NCBI RefSeq assembly: GCF_011764445.1 | Contig: NZ_BLPG01000001.1 | Coordinates: 3,906,001-3,970,000 of the forward strand | Source: Phytohabitans rumicis | GTDB lineage: Bacteria; Actinomycetota; Actinomycetes; Mycobacteriales; Micromonosporaceae | Reading direction: 5' to 3' | DNA length: 64,000 nucleotides | Shown here: positions 36,399 to 45,338 of the stretch, piece by piece | Layout: every line of letters starts with the position of its first letter | Position numbering within the stretch: position 1 is the stretch's first letter | Translations under genes and position numbers: made by a program | The notes under the pieces: generated by a model | Databases searched by the model: none | Seen by the model: the letters and a program-made list of their open reading frames with translations, nothing else | Told to the model about the DNA's origin: nothing

Positions 36399-38114
36399 GT
36401 GTCCCGATTCGTGACCGAAGACACCCCCGGCCATCCCACCCGTCCACGCAGTCTCGATCCCCTTGAGCTCGGCTTCACCCCGCGGGGGCCGGTGCCGTGG
36501 CTGGCGCCGCTGCTGCTGCTCAGCACCGGGCTCCGTACGCTGCTCGCCCTGCTGTTCGGCGCGTACCTGGACAAGCGCGAGCTGCAGAGCGCCCTGCCCG
36601 GCAAGATCTACAAGCAGCCGGGCGTCGATGGGGAGCTGTGGCTGGACTACGTGGCCGACCTCGGGGACGGCTTCGACGCGACGTACTCGATGGCGTACCT
36701 GCTGGCGCAGCCGGAGCTGGACCTCGACGGGCGGCGACTGCCCCGCGGCCAGGTCCTGGTCATGGGTGGCGACCAGGTCTATCCGACGGCGAGTGGGATG
36801 GCCTACGAAGACCGCTGCAAGGGTCCCTACCAGGCGGCGCTGCCCAGCTCGCCGGCGGCGGGCCCGCAGCCGACGCTCTTCGCGATCGCCGGCAACCACG
36901 ACTGGTACGACGGGCTGACCGCGTTCCTGCGCCTGTTCGCCCGGCGCAAGGACGGCTCGATCGGCGGCTGGCGCACCGAGCAGAACCGGTCCTACTTCGC
37001 CACCGAGCTGCCGGGCAAGTGGTGGCTCTTCGGCATCGACCAGCAGTCCGGGTCCTATCTCGACGACCCGCAGCTGATCTACTTCGAGGAAGCGGCCCGC
37101 CGGCTGGGCCCGGAGCACAAGGTGATCCTGGTGGTGCCGGCGCCGACGTGGGTCAAGGCCGTCGAGGACCCCGACGAGTACGACGGGGTCGACTACTTCG
37201 TCCGCACGGTGATCGCCCCGACGGGTGCCCGGGTGCCCCTGATGGTCTCGGGTGACCTGCATCACTACGCCCGGTACGCGAGCGACGAGCGGCAGCTCGT
37301 CACGTGCGGCGGGGGCGGGGCGTACCTCTTCCCGACGCACAAGCTGCCCACCGGGATCAACGTGCCGCCGCCGGACACGCTTGCCCGGCGGGCCAGCCGC
37401 AGCCAGCCGTACGAGTTGGCGGGGTGCTACCCAGAGCCGGAGCAGTCCCGCCGGTTCGGGCGGGGCATCTTCGGTCGCCTGCCGCGCCGCAACCCCGGGT
37501 TCGCGACCATGCTCGGCATCGTCCACACGCTGCTGATGCTCGCGATGACCGGGGTGGCGCACCGCACCAGCGACGCGACGGAGCAGCGCCTCTTCAGCAT
37601 CCCGCTCGTGATCATGTTGCTGTTCATCATGGTCGGCGCGGTGCTCTTCGCGAAGCCGCCGAGCGCGGGTGCCAAGCGGCACGCCAAGCACTGGATCCTC
37701 GGCGTGACCCACGGCTTGGCGCACATCGGGCTGGGCGTTGCCGGCACTTGGGCGTGGCTGCAGCTGCCGTTCGTGGACTGGGAGTGGCCGTGGCCGGCGG
37801 TGGCCGCCGCGGTGCTGTACGGCCCGGTGTCGGGCTTCGTCGCCTGCCAGCTCATCGCGGCGTACCTGTTCGTGGCCGGCTCGATGGGGGTCAACGTCAA
37901 CGAGCTCTTCGCCGGTCAGGGCATCGAGGACGCGAAGAGCTTCCTGCGCATCCACATCACGGCGGACGGCACGCTCACGCTGTACCCGGTCGCGGTGGAC
38001 CGGGTCTGCCACGACTGGCGGGCCAACCCGGATGGCGCCCCCGGCGCGCCCTGGGTGGAGCCGATGCAGCCGCTACGCCCCCACCTCGCCGAGGATCCGA
38101 TCGAGATCCGCTAA
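36399..38114 (+). CDS. Metallophosphoesterase with C-terminal membrane domain
   Basis: About 571 aa. The calcineurin-like core is clear: QVLVMGGDQVYP, FAIAGNHDWYDG (metal and catalytic GNHD), and MVSGDLHHYARY with GGGGAYLFPT. After residue 380 come four or more hydrophobic segments (MLGIVHTLLMLAMTG, SIPLVIMLLFIMVGAVLF, LGVAGTWAWLQLP and others) and a short C-terminal soluble tail. An N-terminal hydrophobic stretch (PWLAPLLLLSTGLRTLLALLFG) adds another anchor. The substrate is unknown. GTG 36399 is used; GTG 36411 and the ATG 36351 are alternatives. The tRNA lies 61 bp upstream, divergent. Confidence 0.85.
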   Translation: MSRFVTEDTPGHPTRPRSLDPLELGFTPRGPVPWLAPLLLLSTGLRTLLALLFGAYLDKRELQSALPGKIYKQPGVDGELWLDYVADLGDGFDATYSMAYLLAQPELDLDGRRLPRGQVLVMGGDQVYPTASGMAYEDRCKGPYQAALPSSPAAGPQPTLFAIAGNHDWYDGLTAFLRLFARRKDGSIGGWRTEQNRSYFATELPGKWWLFGIDQQSGSYLDDPQLIYFEEAARRLGPEHKVILVVPAPTWVKAVEDPDEYDGVDYFVRTVIAPTGARVPLMVSGDLHHYARYASDERQLVTCGGGGAYLFPTHKLPTGINVPPPDTLARRASRSQPYELAGCYPEPEQSRRFGRGIFGRLPRRNPGFATMLGIVHTLLMLAMTGVAHRTSDATEQRLFSIPLVIMLLFIMVGAVLFAKPPSAGAKRHAKHWILGVTHGLAHIGLGVAGTWAWLQLPFVDWEWPWPAVAAAVLYGPVSGFVACQLIAAYLFVAGSMGVNVNELFAGQGIEDAKSFLRIHITADGTLTLYPVAVDRVCHDWRANPDGAPGAPWVEPMQPLRPHLAEDPIEIR

Positions 38115-38120
38115 AGCCGG

Positions 38121-38963
38121 CTAAGCGCCGTACGCCTCGTCGTGGGCCTTGCGCGGCCCGCACACCGAGGCCCGGCTGCACATGCACCGCGACCCGTCGG
38201 CGTCCATCCGTACGACGACGGAGTCGCGGGGCACGCTGTGGCCGACCACGCGGCCCTCACCCTCCGCCGTGGACACCCGCGTGCCGACCGCGGGCGCGGA
38301 CGCCTGGAATTTTTGGTACAAAGGGTGCTCATACTTCAAACAGCACATTAGCCGCCCGCACGCGCCCGAGATGCGCAGCGGGTTGAGCGGGAGATCCTGG
38401 TCCTTGGCCATCCGGATGGTCACCGGCTCGAAGTCCGTCAGGAACGTCGCGCAGCACAGGTCACGCCCGCACGAACCGATGCCACCCTGCACCCGGGCGG
38501 AGTCGCGGGCGGACAGCTGGCGCAGCTCGACCCGGCAGCGCAGGGTGGCCCCGAGGTCGCGTACCAGGGATCGGAAGTCCACCCGGTGCGGCGCGGTGAA
38601 GTAGATCGTCGTGCGCGCGCCGTTGGTCCCCGCGCCGGCCTCTTGTACGTGGTCGACCGCGACCACCTTCATCGGCAGGCCGTGCTCGCGGATGAGCTTC
38701 TTGGCGGCCACCTTCGCCTCGGCCTTGCGCTTGCGCTGCGTCTCGTCCCGGCGCAGGTCGCGATCGGTGGCGATGCCGGCCAGCTTGGGAAAGCCGTCGG
38801 TGTCCTCGCTGACCCACTGCGGTGCCCACACGCACTCGGCGACCTCGGTGCCGTCGTCGGTCGGCACGAGCACCCGGTCGCCAACCTCGGGCCGCAGCTC
38901 ACCGGGATCGAGGTAGTAGAGCCGGCCGTACCGGTTGAAGCTCACCGCGCAGAGCATCCCCAT
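38121..38963 (-). CDS. PSP1 domain protein (RicT-like)
   Basis: 280-aa homolog of the PSP1/RicT family, which in Bacillus forms the iron-sulfur Y-complex that affects RNase Y and development. Diagnostic cysteines are GGIGSCGRDLCCATFL and ISGACGRLMCCLKYEH, plus a further cysteine group near the end (RCMCSRASVCGP). MGMLCAVSFNRYGRLYYLDPG is the conserved start; ATG 38963 has AGGGTGG upstream. It is encoded near holB and tmk, as in other actinobacteria. Actinobacteria lack a typical RNase Y, so its exact role here is open. Confidence 0.88.
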   Translation of the reverse strand: MGMLCAVSFNRYGRLYYLDPGELRPEVGDRVLVPTDDGTEVAECVWAPQWVSEDTDGFPKLAGIATDRDLRRDETQRKRKAEAKVAAKKLIREHGLPMKVVAVDHVQEAGAGTNGARTTIYFTAPHRVDFRSLVRDLGATLRCRVELRQLSARDSARVQGGIGSCGRDLCCATFLTDFEPVTIRMAKDQDLPLNPLRISGACGRLMCCLKYEHPLYQKFQASAPAVGTRVSTAEGEGRVVGHSVPRDSVVVRMDADGSRCMCSRASVCGPRKAHDEAYGA

Positions 38964-39079
38964 GGCACCCACCCTACGGCGCAGTGCCGGTCAGCCTGAA
39001 GGCCCAATTCGCCTTGTCCGTACGAATGGGACTTATCCGTACGCCACAACCGGCCCCCAAGCCTCTCGTTGGGCCCGCC

Positions 39080-40432
39080 ATGCCGCTATTCAGGATCGCC
39101 GCCGCCGCGATCGCCGGCGTGCTCACCGCCGGACCCGCACCCGCCGTCGCGGTCGAGCCCTGCACAAACCCCATCGGGTACGCCGCCGGCGCCGGCGCCG
39201 AACTCGTCCGGCTCGCCCTGCTGGACCTGCACCCGCTGGGCGTACCGGTGGGGCCGGTCGCCGACGTACGGATCGGCTCCACCCGGTCGGCCGTGGTGCC
39301 CGGCTCCTGGGCCGGCGTCGTCTGGACTGAGGAGCGAAGCGACGAGGGAAGCGACGAGGGAAGGCGACGCCTCCAAGGCCCAGGAGCCCGCGCGAGCGGA
39401 GCGAGCGCCGGCCAGCAGAGCCCGATCAACGCCGCCGCGGCCGCCCGCTACCTGGACGCCAAGGTGCTGGGCGTGCCGCTGCCGGCGGGCCCGTTATCGG
39501 CGTCGGTCTACCAGGCCGCGCCACCACGCAACACGAAACCGGTCACCGCCCGCGCCGTGCACAAGCATCTCGGGGTGGCGTCGGTCGGTACCGGTGACCT
39601 GTCCGCGCACGCCACCTGCGGCGCGACCCGGACAAGCGCGGCGCTCGCCGACGCCTCGGTGTTGCCGGGCCCGGCCGGCACCGCCCTGGTACGGCTGCCG
39701 GAGAACCTGCGAACGCACACCGCCACCAACGGTCCGGAGGCCACCGCGTCGGCCGGGCTCACCGAGGTGCGGATCCTGGCCGGCACGCCGGGCGAGATCA
39801 CCGTGAAGGTGCTGCGGTCGGCGACGCTGACCGTGGCCAGGAAGGTCACCTACTCCGCGCCGATCCTGCAGGTCTGGAGGCCGGGCATCGGCAAGCGCCG
39901 GCTGGACACGCCCGGCCAGACGGTCGACGTACCGCTGGGCGGGCTCGCCGACCTCCTCGGTGTCCTGGAGCCGGAACGGCTGCGCGGCGCGACCGCGACG
40001 GCGGAGGCCGGCCCGCTGGCCCTGCCCGGCCTGCCACTCCCGGCCGGACCGCTCACCGGGGCGCTGCCCAAGGTCGGCGGGGCGGGGTCGCTGGTCCGGC
40101 TGACCGTGGGCGAGGTCGATACGACGGTCCGCGACGACGAGGTACGCGCCGAGGCGACCACGCTACGCGTACAGGTAGTCACCCGGCCGACCGACGGCGA
40201 CGGTGAGCAGGCCGTCGTGGACCTCGCCATCGGCATGCTCGACGCCATGGTGTTGGCGCCCCGGCCCATCGACCGGCCGAACGCGCCCCAACCGCCGGCC
40301 GGCGATCCCGGCGGACTGCCCGTGACCGGCGCGAACGTGCTCCTCGCGGCGGGCGTGGGCGGGCTGCTACTCATTCTCGGCGGGCTATTCGTGTGGGCCA
40401 CTCGGTCCATTCACGATCGCCCTTACGGATGA
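39080..40432 (+). CDS. LPVTG-type cell-surface protein (sortase substrate-like)
   Basis: 450-aa secreted protein of unknown function. ATG 39080 gives a clean signal peptide (MPLFRIAAAAIAGVLTAGPA, cleaved near AVA). The C-terminus reads LPVTG followed by a hydrophobic stretch (ANVLLAAGVGGLLLILGGLF) and the basic tail RSIHDRPYG, the sortase-sorting layout. The ectodomain is Ala/Val/Thr-rich beta-like sequence with a few cysteines. Codons for EERSDEGSDEGRRRL (39331-39373) come from short tandem repeats unlike the rest of the gene, suggesting an in-frame insertion. No sortase is encoded in the window. A longer ORF to 38984 has no signal peptide. Confidence 0.78.
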   Translation: MPLFRIAAAAIAGVLTAGPAPAVAVEPCTNPIGYAAGAGAELVRLALLDLHPLGVPVGPVADVRIGSTRSAVVPGSWAGVVWTEERSDEGSDEGRRRLQGPGARASGASAGQQSPINAAAAARYLDAKVLGVPLPAGPLSASVYQAAPPRNTKPVTARAVHKHLGVASVGTGDLSAHATCGATRTSAALADASVLPGPAGTALVRLPENLRTHTATNGPEATASAGLTEVRILAGTPGEITVKVLRSATLTVARKVTYSAPILQVWRPGIGKRRLDTPGQTVDVPLGGLADLLGVLEPERLRGATATAEAGPLALPGLPLPAGPLTGALPKVGGAGSLVRLTVGEVDTTVRDDEVRAEATTLRVQVVTRPTDGDGEQAVVDLAIGMLDAMVLAPRPIDRPNAPQPPAGDPGGLPVTGANVLLAAGVGGLLLILGGLFVWATRSIHDRPYG

Positions 40433-40516
40433 ATCATGGAAGTTCCCCACGACAAACTTCCGCGGTGAGCGTTGAGTGGAGTGTCCACAGACCTGCGGGG
40501 GTGCAGGAAAGGGCCC

Positions 40517-40549
40517 ACGGCGTCGCAGCTCCTACGAGCGCGACGCCGT
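40517..40549. terminator. Candidate bidirectional terminator hairpin
   Basis: ACGGCGTCGC (40517-40526) and GCGACGCCGT (40540-40549) form a perfect 10-bp stem with a 13-nt loop in the gap between the convergent surface-protein and ESX-like genes. No T run. Confidence 0.55.
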
Positions 40550-40567
40550 TGGCATGTGTACGGCCGG

Positions 40568-41215
40568 TCAGTGGCCGATCCTGGTGGTGAGGTCGAACGG
40601 CGTCGGGCCGGCGTCCGGGGCCTGGTAGGACAGCTCGCCCAGCTCGGTCGCCCAACCGCTCAGCAGGGCCTCGACCCGCTCGTACGCCGCGTCGACCGCC
40701 CCGAGCAGCCGCGCGCCGATCTCCGCGGCGGCCACCGCCGCGGCCGGACCGACCGGCTCGGTGGTGACCGTGACCGCCTCCGTCGACCCGAGCACGGCCG
40801 CCAGCTCGCGGGCGAGCGACCGGCGGCTCTGGGTGGCCCAGTCGGCGACCGCCTCCGTGTACGCCTGCGTCGCCGCCAGCCGCGCGGTGAGCCCGCCCAG
40901 ATGGGTGGACAGAGCGGAGCGATGGACGGCGAACACCTCCGCGCCCGCCCCCTCCCACGAGCCGCCGTCCGCGATGGCGGCGCGCGCTTCGTCGTACTCC
41001 TGGATGAGCGTGCGCAGCGGCGGCCCGGCAGCGGCCAGCGGCGCGGGACGCAGCGCGACGACCGTGCCGACCGCGTCCGCGGGCATTGCGCCGAGGCGGC
41101 GCAGCAGCGCCCAGATCCGGTGGTCGGCGGGGGCGCCGGCCTCGGTCAGGATGCCGTCGACCCGGTCGAGCAGCCCGGCGGAGGCGGCCGCGAGCTGGTC
41201 CAACGCGTCCATCAT
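40568..41215 (-). CDS. WXG/ESX-type hypothetical protein
   Basis: 215-aa soluble, Ala-rich, strongly helical protein beginning MMDALDQLAAASAGLLDRVD. The helix-rich sequence with the tetrad SWEGAGAEVF recalls type VII secretion substrate or WXG100-like helical hairpins. It overlaps the stop of the small upstream protein by 4 bp (ATGA) and ends the trio that follows holB. No signal peptide. Secretion by an ESX system is inferred, and no ESX core gene is in the window. Confidence 0.6.
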   Translation of the reverse strand: MMDALDQLAAASAGLLDRVDGILTEAGAPADHRIWALLRRLGAMPADAVGTVVALRPAPLAAAGPPLRTLIQEYDEARAAIADGGSWEGAGAEVFAVHRSALSTHLGGLTARLAATQAYTEAVADWATQSRRSLARELAAVLGSTEAVTVTTEPVGPAAAVAAAEIGARLLGAVDAAYERVEALLSGWATELGELSYQAPDAGPTPFDLTTRIGH

Positions 41216-41514
41216 GCCTCCTCGGGCCGGCGCCGGGCGGCTTCGTCCACATCGGAGTACTCGGCGGCGACGGCGCGCAGCGCGCTCGCGGCGTCGGACA
41301 GCCGCGCGCCGGTCGCGGCGGCCTCGCGGGCCCGCGCGCCGAACGCGCCGAGCCACTGCCCGTGCAGCACCCGGCCCAGCTCGCCGAGGCGGCCCGGCGC
41401 CCCGTCCCCGAACGCGGGACTCGGCGGCTCCAGGCCGGCGAGCCGGTGGCTGGCGCCGGTGAGCGTGGTGGCCGCGCCGTCGAACCGGGCGGCGAGCTGC
41501 CGCAGCGAGTCCAC
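41212..41514 (-). CDS. Small helical WXG100/EspC-like protein
   Basis: 100-aa protein (MDSLRQLAARFDGAATTLTGASH, HGQWLGAFGARAREAAATGARL), with helices separated by a GAFGARA turn. Size, Ala-rich helices and a conserved W in HGQWLGAF are in keeping with WXG100-type or EspC-like type VII targets. It starts 1 bp after the YbaB-like gene and overlaps the next gene. Family membership is suggested by pattern, not by a clear domain match. Confidence 0.62.
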   Translation of the reverse strand: MDSLRQLAARFDGAATTLTGASHRLAGLEPPSPAFGDGAPGRLGELGRVLHGQWLGAFGARAREAAATGARLSDAASALRAVAAEYSDVDEAARRRPEEA

Positions 41515-41515
41515 C

Positions 41516-41842
41516 TCACACCTCCCGCAGCGGCCGGTAGTCGCCGAACATCTCGGCGTGCAGCTTGTCGCGGGCCCAGCTGGCCGCGTCGGCCGCGGCG
41601 GTCACGGCCGCCTGGATCGAGCCGGAAAGCTCTACATTGGACCGTCCGGTGAGCGACCCGACGACCCGGACGGAGGTGATCGCCCCGGACGCGGCGACGT
41701 CGACCTCGACGAGCCCATCCGGCGACTGGACCGTCACCGACAGCCCGCTCAGCGCCTTGGTGAACTCGTCCTGGAGCGCCGAAATCCGCCGGTACCGCTC
41801 GATGGCCTCTTCAACCCAGGCTTCGTCTATCTCCCGCGCCAC
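41516..41842 (-). CDS. YbaB/EbfC family nucleoid-associated-like protein
   Basis: 108-aa protein with the YbaB/EbfC fold pattern: N-terminal helix (EEAIERYRRISALQDEFTKAL), the conserved sheet (LSVTVQSPDGLVEVDVAASGAITSVRV) and a C-terminal helix (AVTAAADAASWARDKL). These usually bind DNA as dimers, but short variants of this kind are also found beside ESX substrates. It heads the trio that lies 25 bp downstream of the holB stop on the same strand. Confidence 0.8.
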   Translation of the reverse strand: MAREIDEAWVEEAIERYRRISALQDEFTKALSGLSVTVQSPDGLVEVDVAASGAITSVRVVGSLTGRSNVELSGSIQAAVTAAADAASWARDKLHAEMFGDYRPLREV

Positions 41843-41883
41843 CGTTCGACGGTACCGACGCGGTGGTCACCGCGCTGTCCCGT

Positions 41884-43071
41884 TCAGCCGCGCCAGAGGG
41901 CGAGCATCATGGCTTCCACCGCGATGCGCGGCTTGACGTTGGCCTCGATGGCGTCGCGGCACTCCAGGATGGATTCCAGCCGGCGCAGCGTGCTCTCCGC
42001 GGTCCACTTCTCGGCCGCGGCGCTCGCCAGCGGCGCCGTGTCCGTGTGCACCGGCGCGACCGGGGCGTCCAGCTTGACGGTCAGCACGTCGCGGTAGAAC
42101 CCGGCGAGGTCGACCAGCGCGCGGTCGAGCGCGTCCCGCTGGGCCCGGGTGGCGCGCGACTTCTGCCGGCGTTCGAGGTCTTTGAGCTGGCCCGCCGCGC
42201 CCCGGATGGCGCCGGCCGCGCCCCGGCCGGTGCCCCCGGCGCCCAGCGCGGTCTCCAGCGCGGACCGCTCGGCGGCGTCGGTCTCGGCCACCGCGGCCTC
42301 CGCCTCCGCCTCGGCCGCCTCGATCAGCGCGGACGCCGCGTCGAAGCACGCGCCGACGCCGGTCAGCCGGCGGGGAACGGCGAGGACGGCCTCGCGCCGC
42401 TTGCGCGCCTCCGGGTCGCGGGCCAACCGCTTGGCGCGGCCCACGTGGCCCTGGGCGGCCGCGGCGGCCCATGCGGCCACGTCGGCCGCCACCCCGTCGC
42501 GGGCGGCCAGCACCTCGGCGACCGCGGCTGCCTTGGGCTGCACCAGGGGTACGACGCGGCAGCGCGACCGGATGGTGACGGAGATGTCGTCGGGGTGCGT
42601 CGACGGCGTACACAGCAGGAAGACCGTGCGCGGCGGCGGCTCTTCGATGGCCTTGAGCAGCGCGTTGCCGGCGGCCTCGGTGAGCCGGTCGGCGTCTTCG
42701 ATCACCAGCACCTGCCAGCGCCCGCCGGACGGGGTGCTCGCGGCGCGCAGCACCAGCGCGCGCATCTCGCCGACGCCGATCGACAGCCCTTCCGGCACGA
42801 CGAAGCGCACGTCCGCGTGCGTGCCCGTCGACGTGGTGTGGCAGCCGGGACACTCCCCGCAGCCGGTGCCGTGCACGCACTGGAGGGCCGCCGCGAACGC
42901 GCGGGCGGCGACCGACCGGCCCGAGCCCGGCGGGCCCGTGAAGATCCACGCGTGGGTCATCCCGGCGCCGCCCGGCCCGCCCGCCAGGACGGCCGCGCCG
43001 GCCGCCGCGGCCCGGCGCAGCGTATGGACGGCATCCTCCTGGCCGACCAGGTCGGCGAAGACGTCGGTCAT
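41884..43071 (-). CDS. holB: DNA polymerase III delta' subunit
   Basis: Clamp-loader AAA+ subunit, 395 aa. The start [21 protein letters not shown] at 43071 has an ATGA overlap of the tmk stop. Walker A region [14 protein letters not shown] (the Lys of GKS/T is replaced by Arg, as expected for the ATPase-dead delta'), zinc cluster [40 protein letters not shown] and the SRC arginine-finger motif in [11 protein letters not shown]. Gene order tmk-holB is standard in actinobacteria. The Ala-rich C-terminal part is helical. Confidence 0.93.
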   Translation of the reverse strand: MTDVFADLVGQEDAVHTLRRAAAAGAAVLAGGPGGAGMTHAWIFTGPPGSGRSVAARAFAAALQCVHGTGCGECPGCHTTSTGTHADVRFVVPEGLSIGVGEMRALVLRAASTPSGGRWQVLVIEDADRLTEAAGNALLKAIEEPPPRTVFLLCTPSTHPDDISVTIRSRCRVVPLVQPKAAAVAEVLAARDGVAADVAAWAAAAAQGHVGRAKRLARDPEARKRREAVLAVPRRLTGVGACFDAASALIEAAEAEAEAAVAETDAAERSALETALGAGGTGRGAAGAIRGAAGQLKDLERRQKSRATRAQRDALDRALVDLAGFYRDVLTVKLDAPVAPVHTDTAPLASAAAEKWTAESTLRRLESILECRDAIEANVKPRIAVEAMMLALWRG

Positions 43072-45241
43072 GCCCGCACCTCGGATAACTCGCCCATGGG
43101 CTGCTCGTCGGTGTCCGGCAGCAGCCCGGACACCCGCTCCACCACGGCGGTGGTGATCTCGTCGGCCGGACGGGTCGCGTCGAGCACCAGGTAGCGCTTC
43201 GGGTCGGCGCCGGCCAGGTCGAGGAAGGCCCACCGCACCCGCTCGTGGAAGGGCACCGACTCGCTCTCCAGCCGATCGGTGCCCGCGCCGCGGCTGACCA
43301 CCCGGCCCAGCCCGACGTCCGGCGTGATGTCGAGCAGCACGACCAGGTCGGGCTTGAGCCCGCCGGTCGCCCACGACGACAGCCAGGAGACCTCCTCGAC
43401 CGGGAGGGTCCGGCCGGCACCCTGGTACGCCAGGGACGAGTCGACGTACCGGTCGCTGATGACCACCGCCCCCGGGCCAGCGCCGGCCGTACGACGGAGG
43501 CCACGTGGTCGGCCCGGTCGGCGGCGTAGAGCAGCGCCTCGGCGCGCGCCGAGAGGCCGCCCTGGTGGCCCAGCACGAGACTGCGGATGCGCTTGCCGAC
43601 CTCGGTGGCGCCCGGCTCCCGGGTGACCACCACGTCGCGCCCCTGCGCCCGCAACGCGTCGGCGAGCGCGGTGACCTGGGTGGACTTGCCGGCCCCCTCG
43701 CCGCCCTCGAAGACCACGAACGTGCCCCGCCCGACGAACCGCTCGCCCGCCGACAGCGGCCGGCCGCGGATGGACCCCCACAGGTCGGGCAGCACCGGCA
43801 CGCCCGGCTTGTCGTCCATCTGCCGGAACGCGCTGATCCCGGTGAAGATGCCGAACAGGCCGGCGGCGAGCAGCAGCAGCCGCGTCGAGGAGATGGAGAT
43901 GCCGAGGTCGGCGATGTTGAGCTCGCGCGAGCCACCGAGGCCGACCAGGCTGGACGAGAGCGCGATGGCCAGCATCAGCACGACCCGCACCGCGGTCTGC
44001 ACGAACGCGAACACCCGGCCGCGCACGTCGTCACCGACCTCGCCGCCGAGCAGGGTGACCCCGGACAGGAACGCCATCCCGGCGCCGGCGCCGACCAGCA
44101 GCGCACCGAGGACCGCCATGGTCAGGTGGATCGAGGCCGCCAGGACGAGCACCGAGGAGCCGGCGAGCACGATGCTCATGCCGAACCAGCGCCGCCGGGA
44201 CAGGTCGCGCACCACCGTCGGGCCCAGCCCGATACCGACGCCCAACCCGACGAAGAGCGTGCCGAAGAGCAGGTAGAACGCGGCGTCACCGGCGTTGAGC
44301 GAGCGGGCGAAGAACTGCGCGGTGCCGATGACGATGCCGCCGCCCGCGAACGCGCCCAGGATGCCCAGCACCAGCCCGCGGACGAGCGGGGTCTTCCCGA
44401 CGTACTTCCAGCCGTCGAGGAACTGCCGCATCATGCTCTGCTGGACGTCCTTGTGCTGGCCTTGCCGGCCGCTGATCTCCTTGATGCCGAAGTACACGAC
44501 CAGGGCCATGGCGAGCCGCGACAGCGCGTTGAAGTAGAGCGCCAGGTTGGCCGCCTCGGCCCACTCCGGTGGCGTCGTGTTGGCCGTGCGCAGGATCCGG
44601 TCCAGCGCGGCGATGCCGAGACCGGCGAGGACCGGCGTGAGGCCGTACGTGGTGATCAGGGTGAGCTGGTTGGCGATCTCCAGCCGGGACTTGGGAATGA
44701 GGTTGGGGACCGCGGCCTCTTTGGCCGGTATCCACATCAACGTGACGGTCTCGATGAAGAATGTGGCGATGGCGGCCCAGCCGACCGTAATTCCCGCATT
44801 TTCCGAGAAGAGCGCGACGATCGGGATCGAGGCGAAGAGCACGAAACGCAACAGGTCGCAGATGACCATCGTGAGGCGCCGGTCGAACCGATCGGCCATC
44901 ACGCCGGCGAACGGGCCGAGAATGAGCGCGGGCAGCAGCCGTACGGCGATTACCGAGCCGAAGGCGAGACCCTTCGCCGCGTCGCCACTGACCTGCGCGG
45001 ACGCGAACGTGGCGGTGGCCAGCAGGCCGAGCCAGTCACCGAGGGACGCGACGCCCGTGACGACCCACAACCGGCGAAACGGCCGGATCCGTAGAACGGA
45101 TCGGAGCGCCTTGAAGCCGGACAGATCGACCTGGGCGGACGACGAACTCGCCGACGACGTCCCTTTGCGTCCGTCGGCGCCTTCGTCGCGGGGATTCGCG
45201 TCGATGACCGTTGTCCCTCCGCCTGCGGGCTTACCGATCAC
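43068..45241 (-). CDS. tmk: MFS-thymidylate kinase fusion (one frameshift)
   Basis: About 724 aa after restoring one G near 43472 in a GGGGG run. Residues 1-490 form a twelve-segment MFS-like membrane domain ([36 protein letters not shown]). From about residue 500 comes a thymidylate kinase: Walker [12 protein letters not shown] (about 510), [15 protein letters not shown], the DR(Y/H) motif [16 protein letters not shown] and the lid/base region [15 protein letters not shown]. The kinase makes dTDP from dTMP and is expected to be essential. I recall a similar membrane-kinase fusion (SCO3542) next to topA in Streptomyces. The role of the transporter domain is unknown. GTG start. Confidence 0.88.
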
Positions 45242-45338
45242 ACTCTAAACGCGCGGTATGACCTCCCTGGTCCCGCCACGGGAGTACGCGGACGCGAAGG
45301 AGTTTCGCATTCAACCCGGGAGCGGTTAGCGTGCTCAC

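Noticed and set aside
41867-45241. Single 1124-aa minus-strand ORF
   Set aside because: It is the MFS-kinase N-terminal part followed by a wrong-frame read-through of the rest of tmk and of holB, caused by one missing base near 43472.
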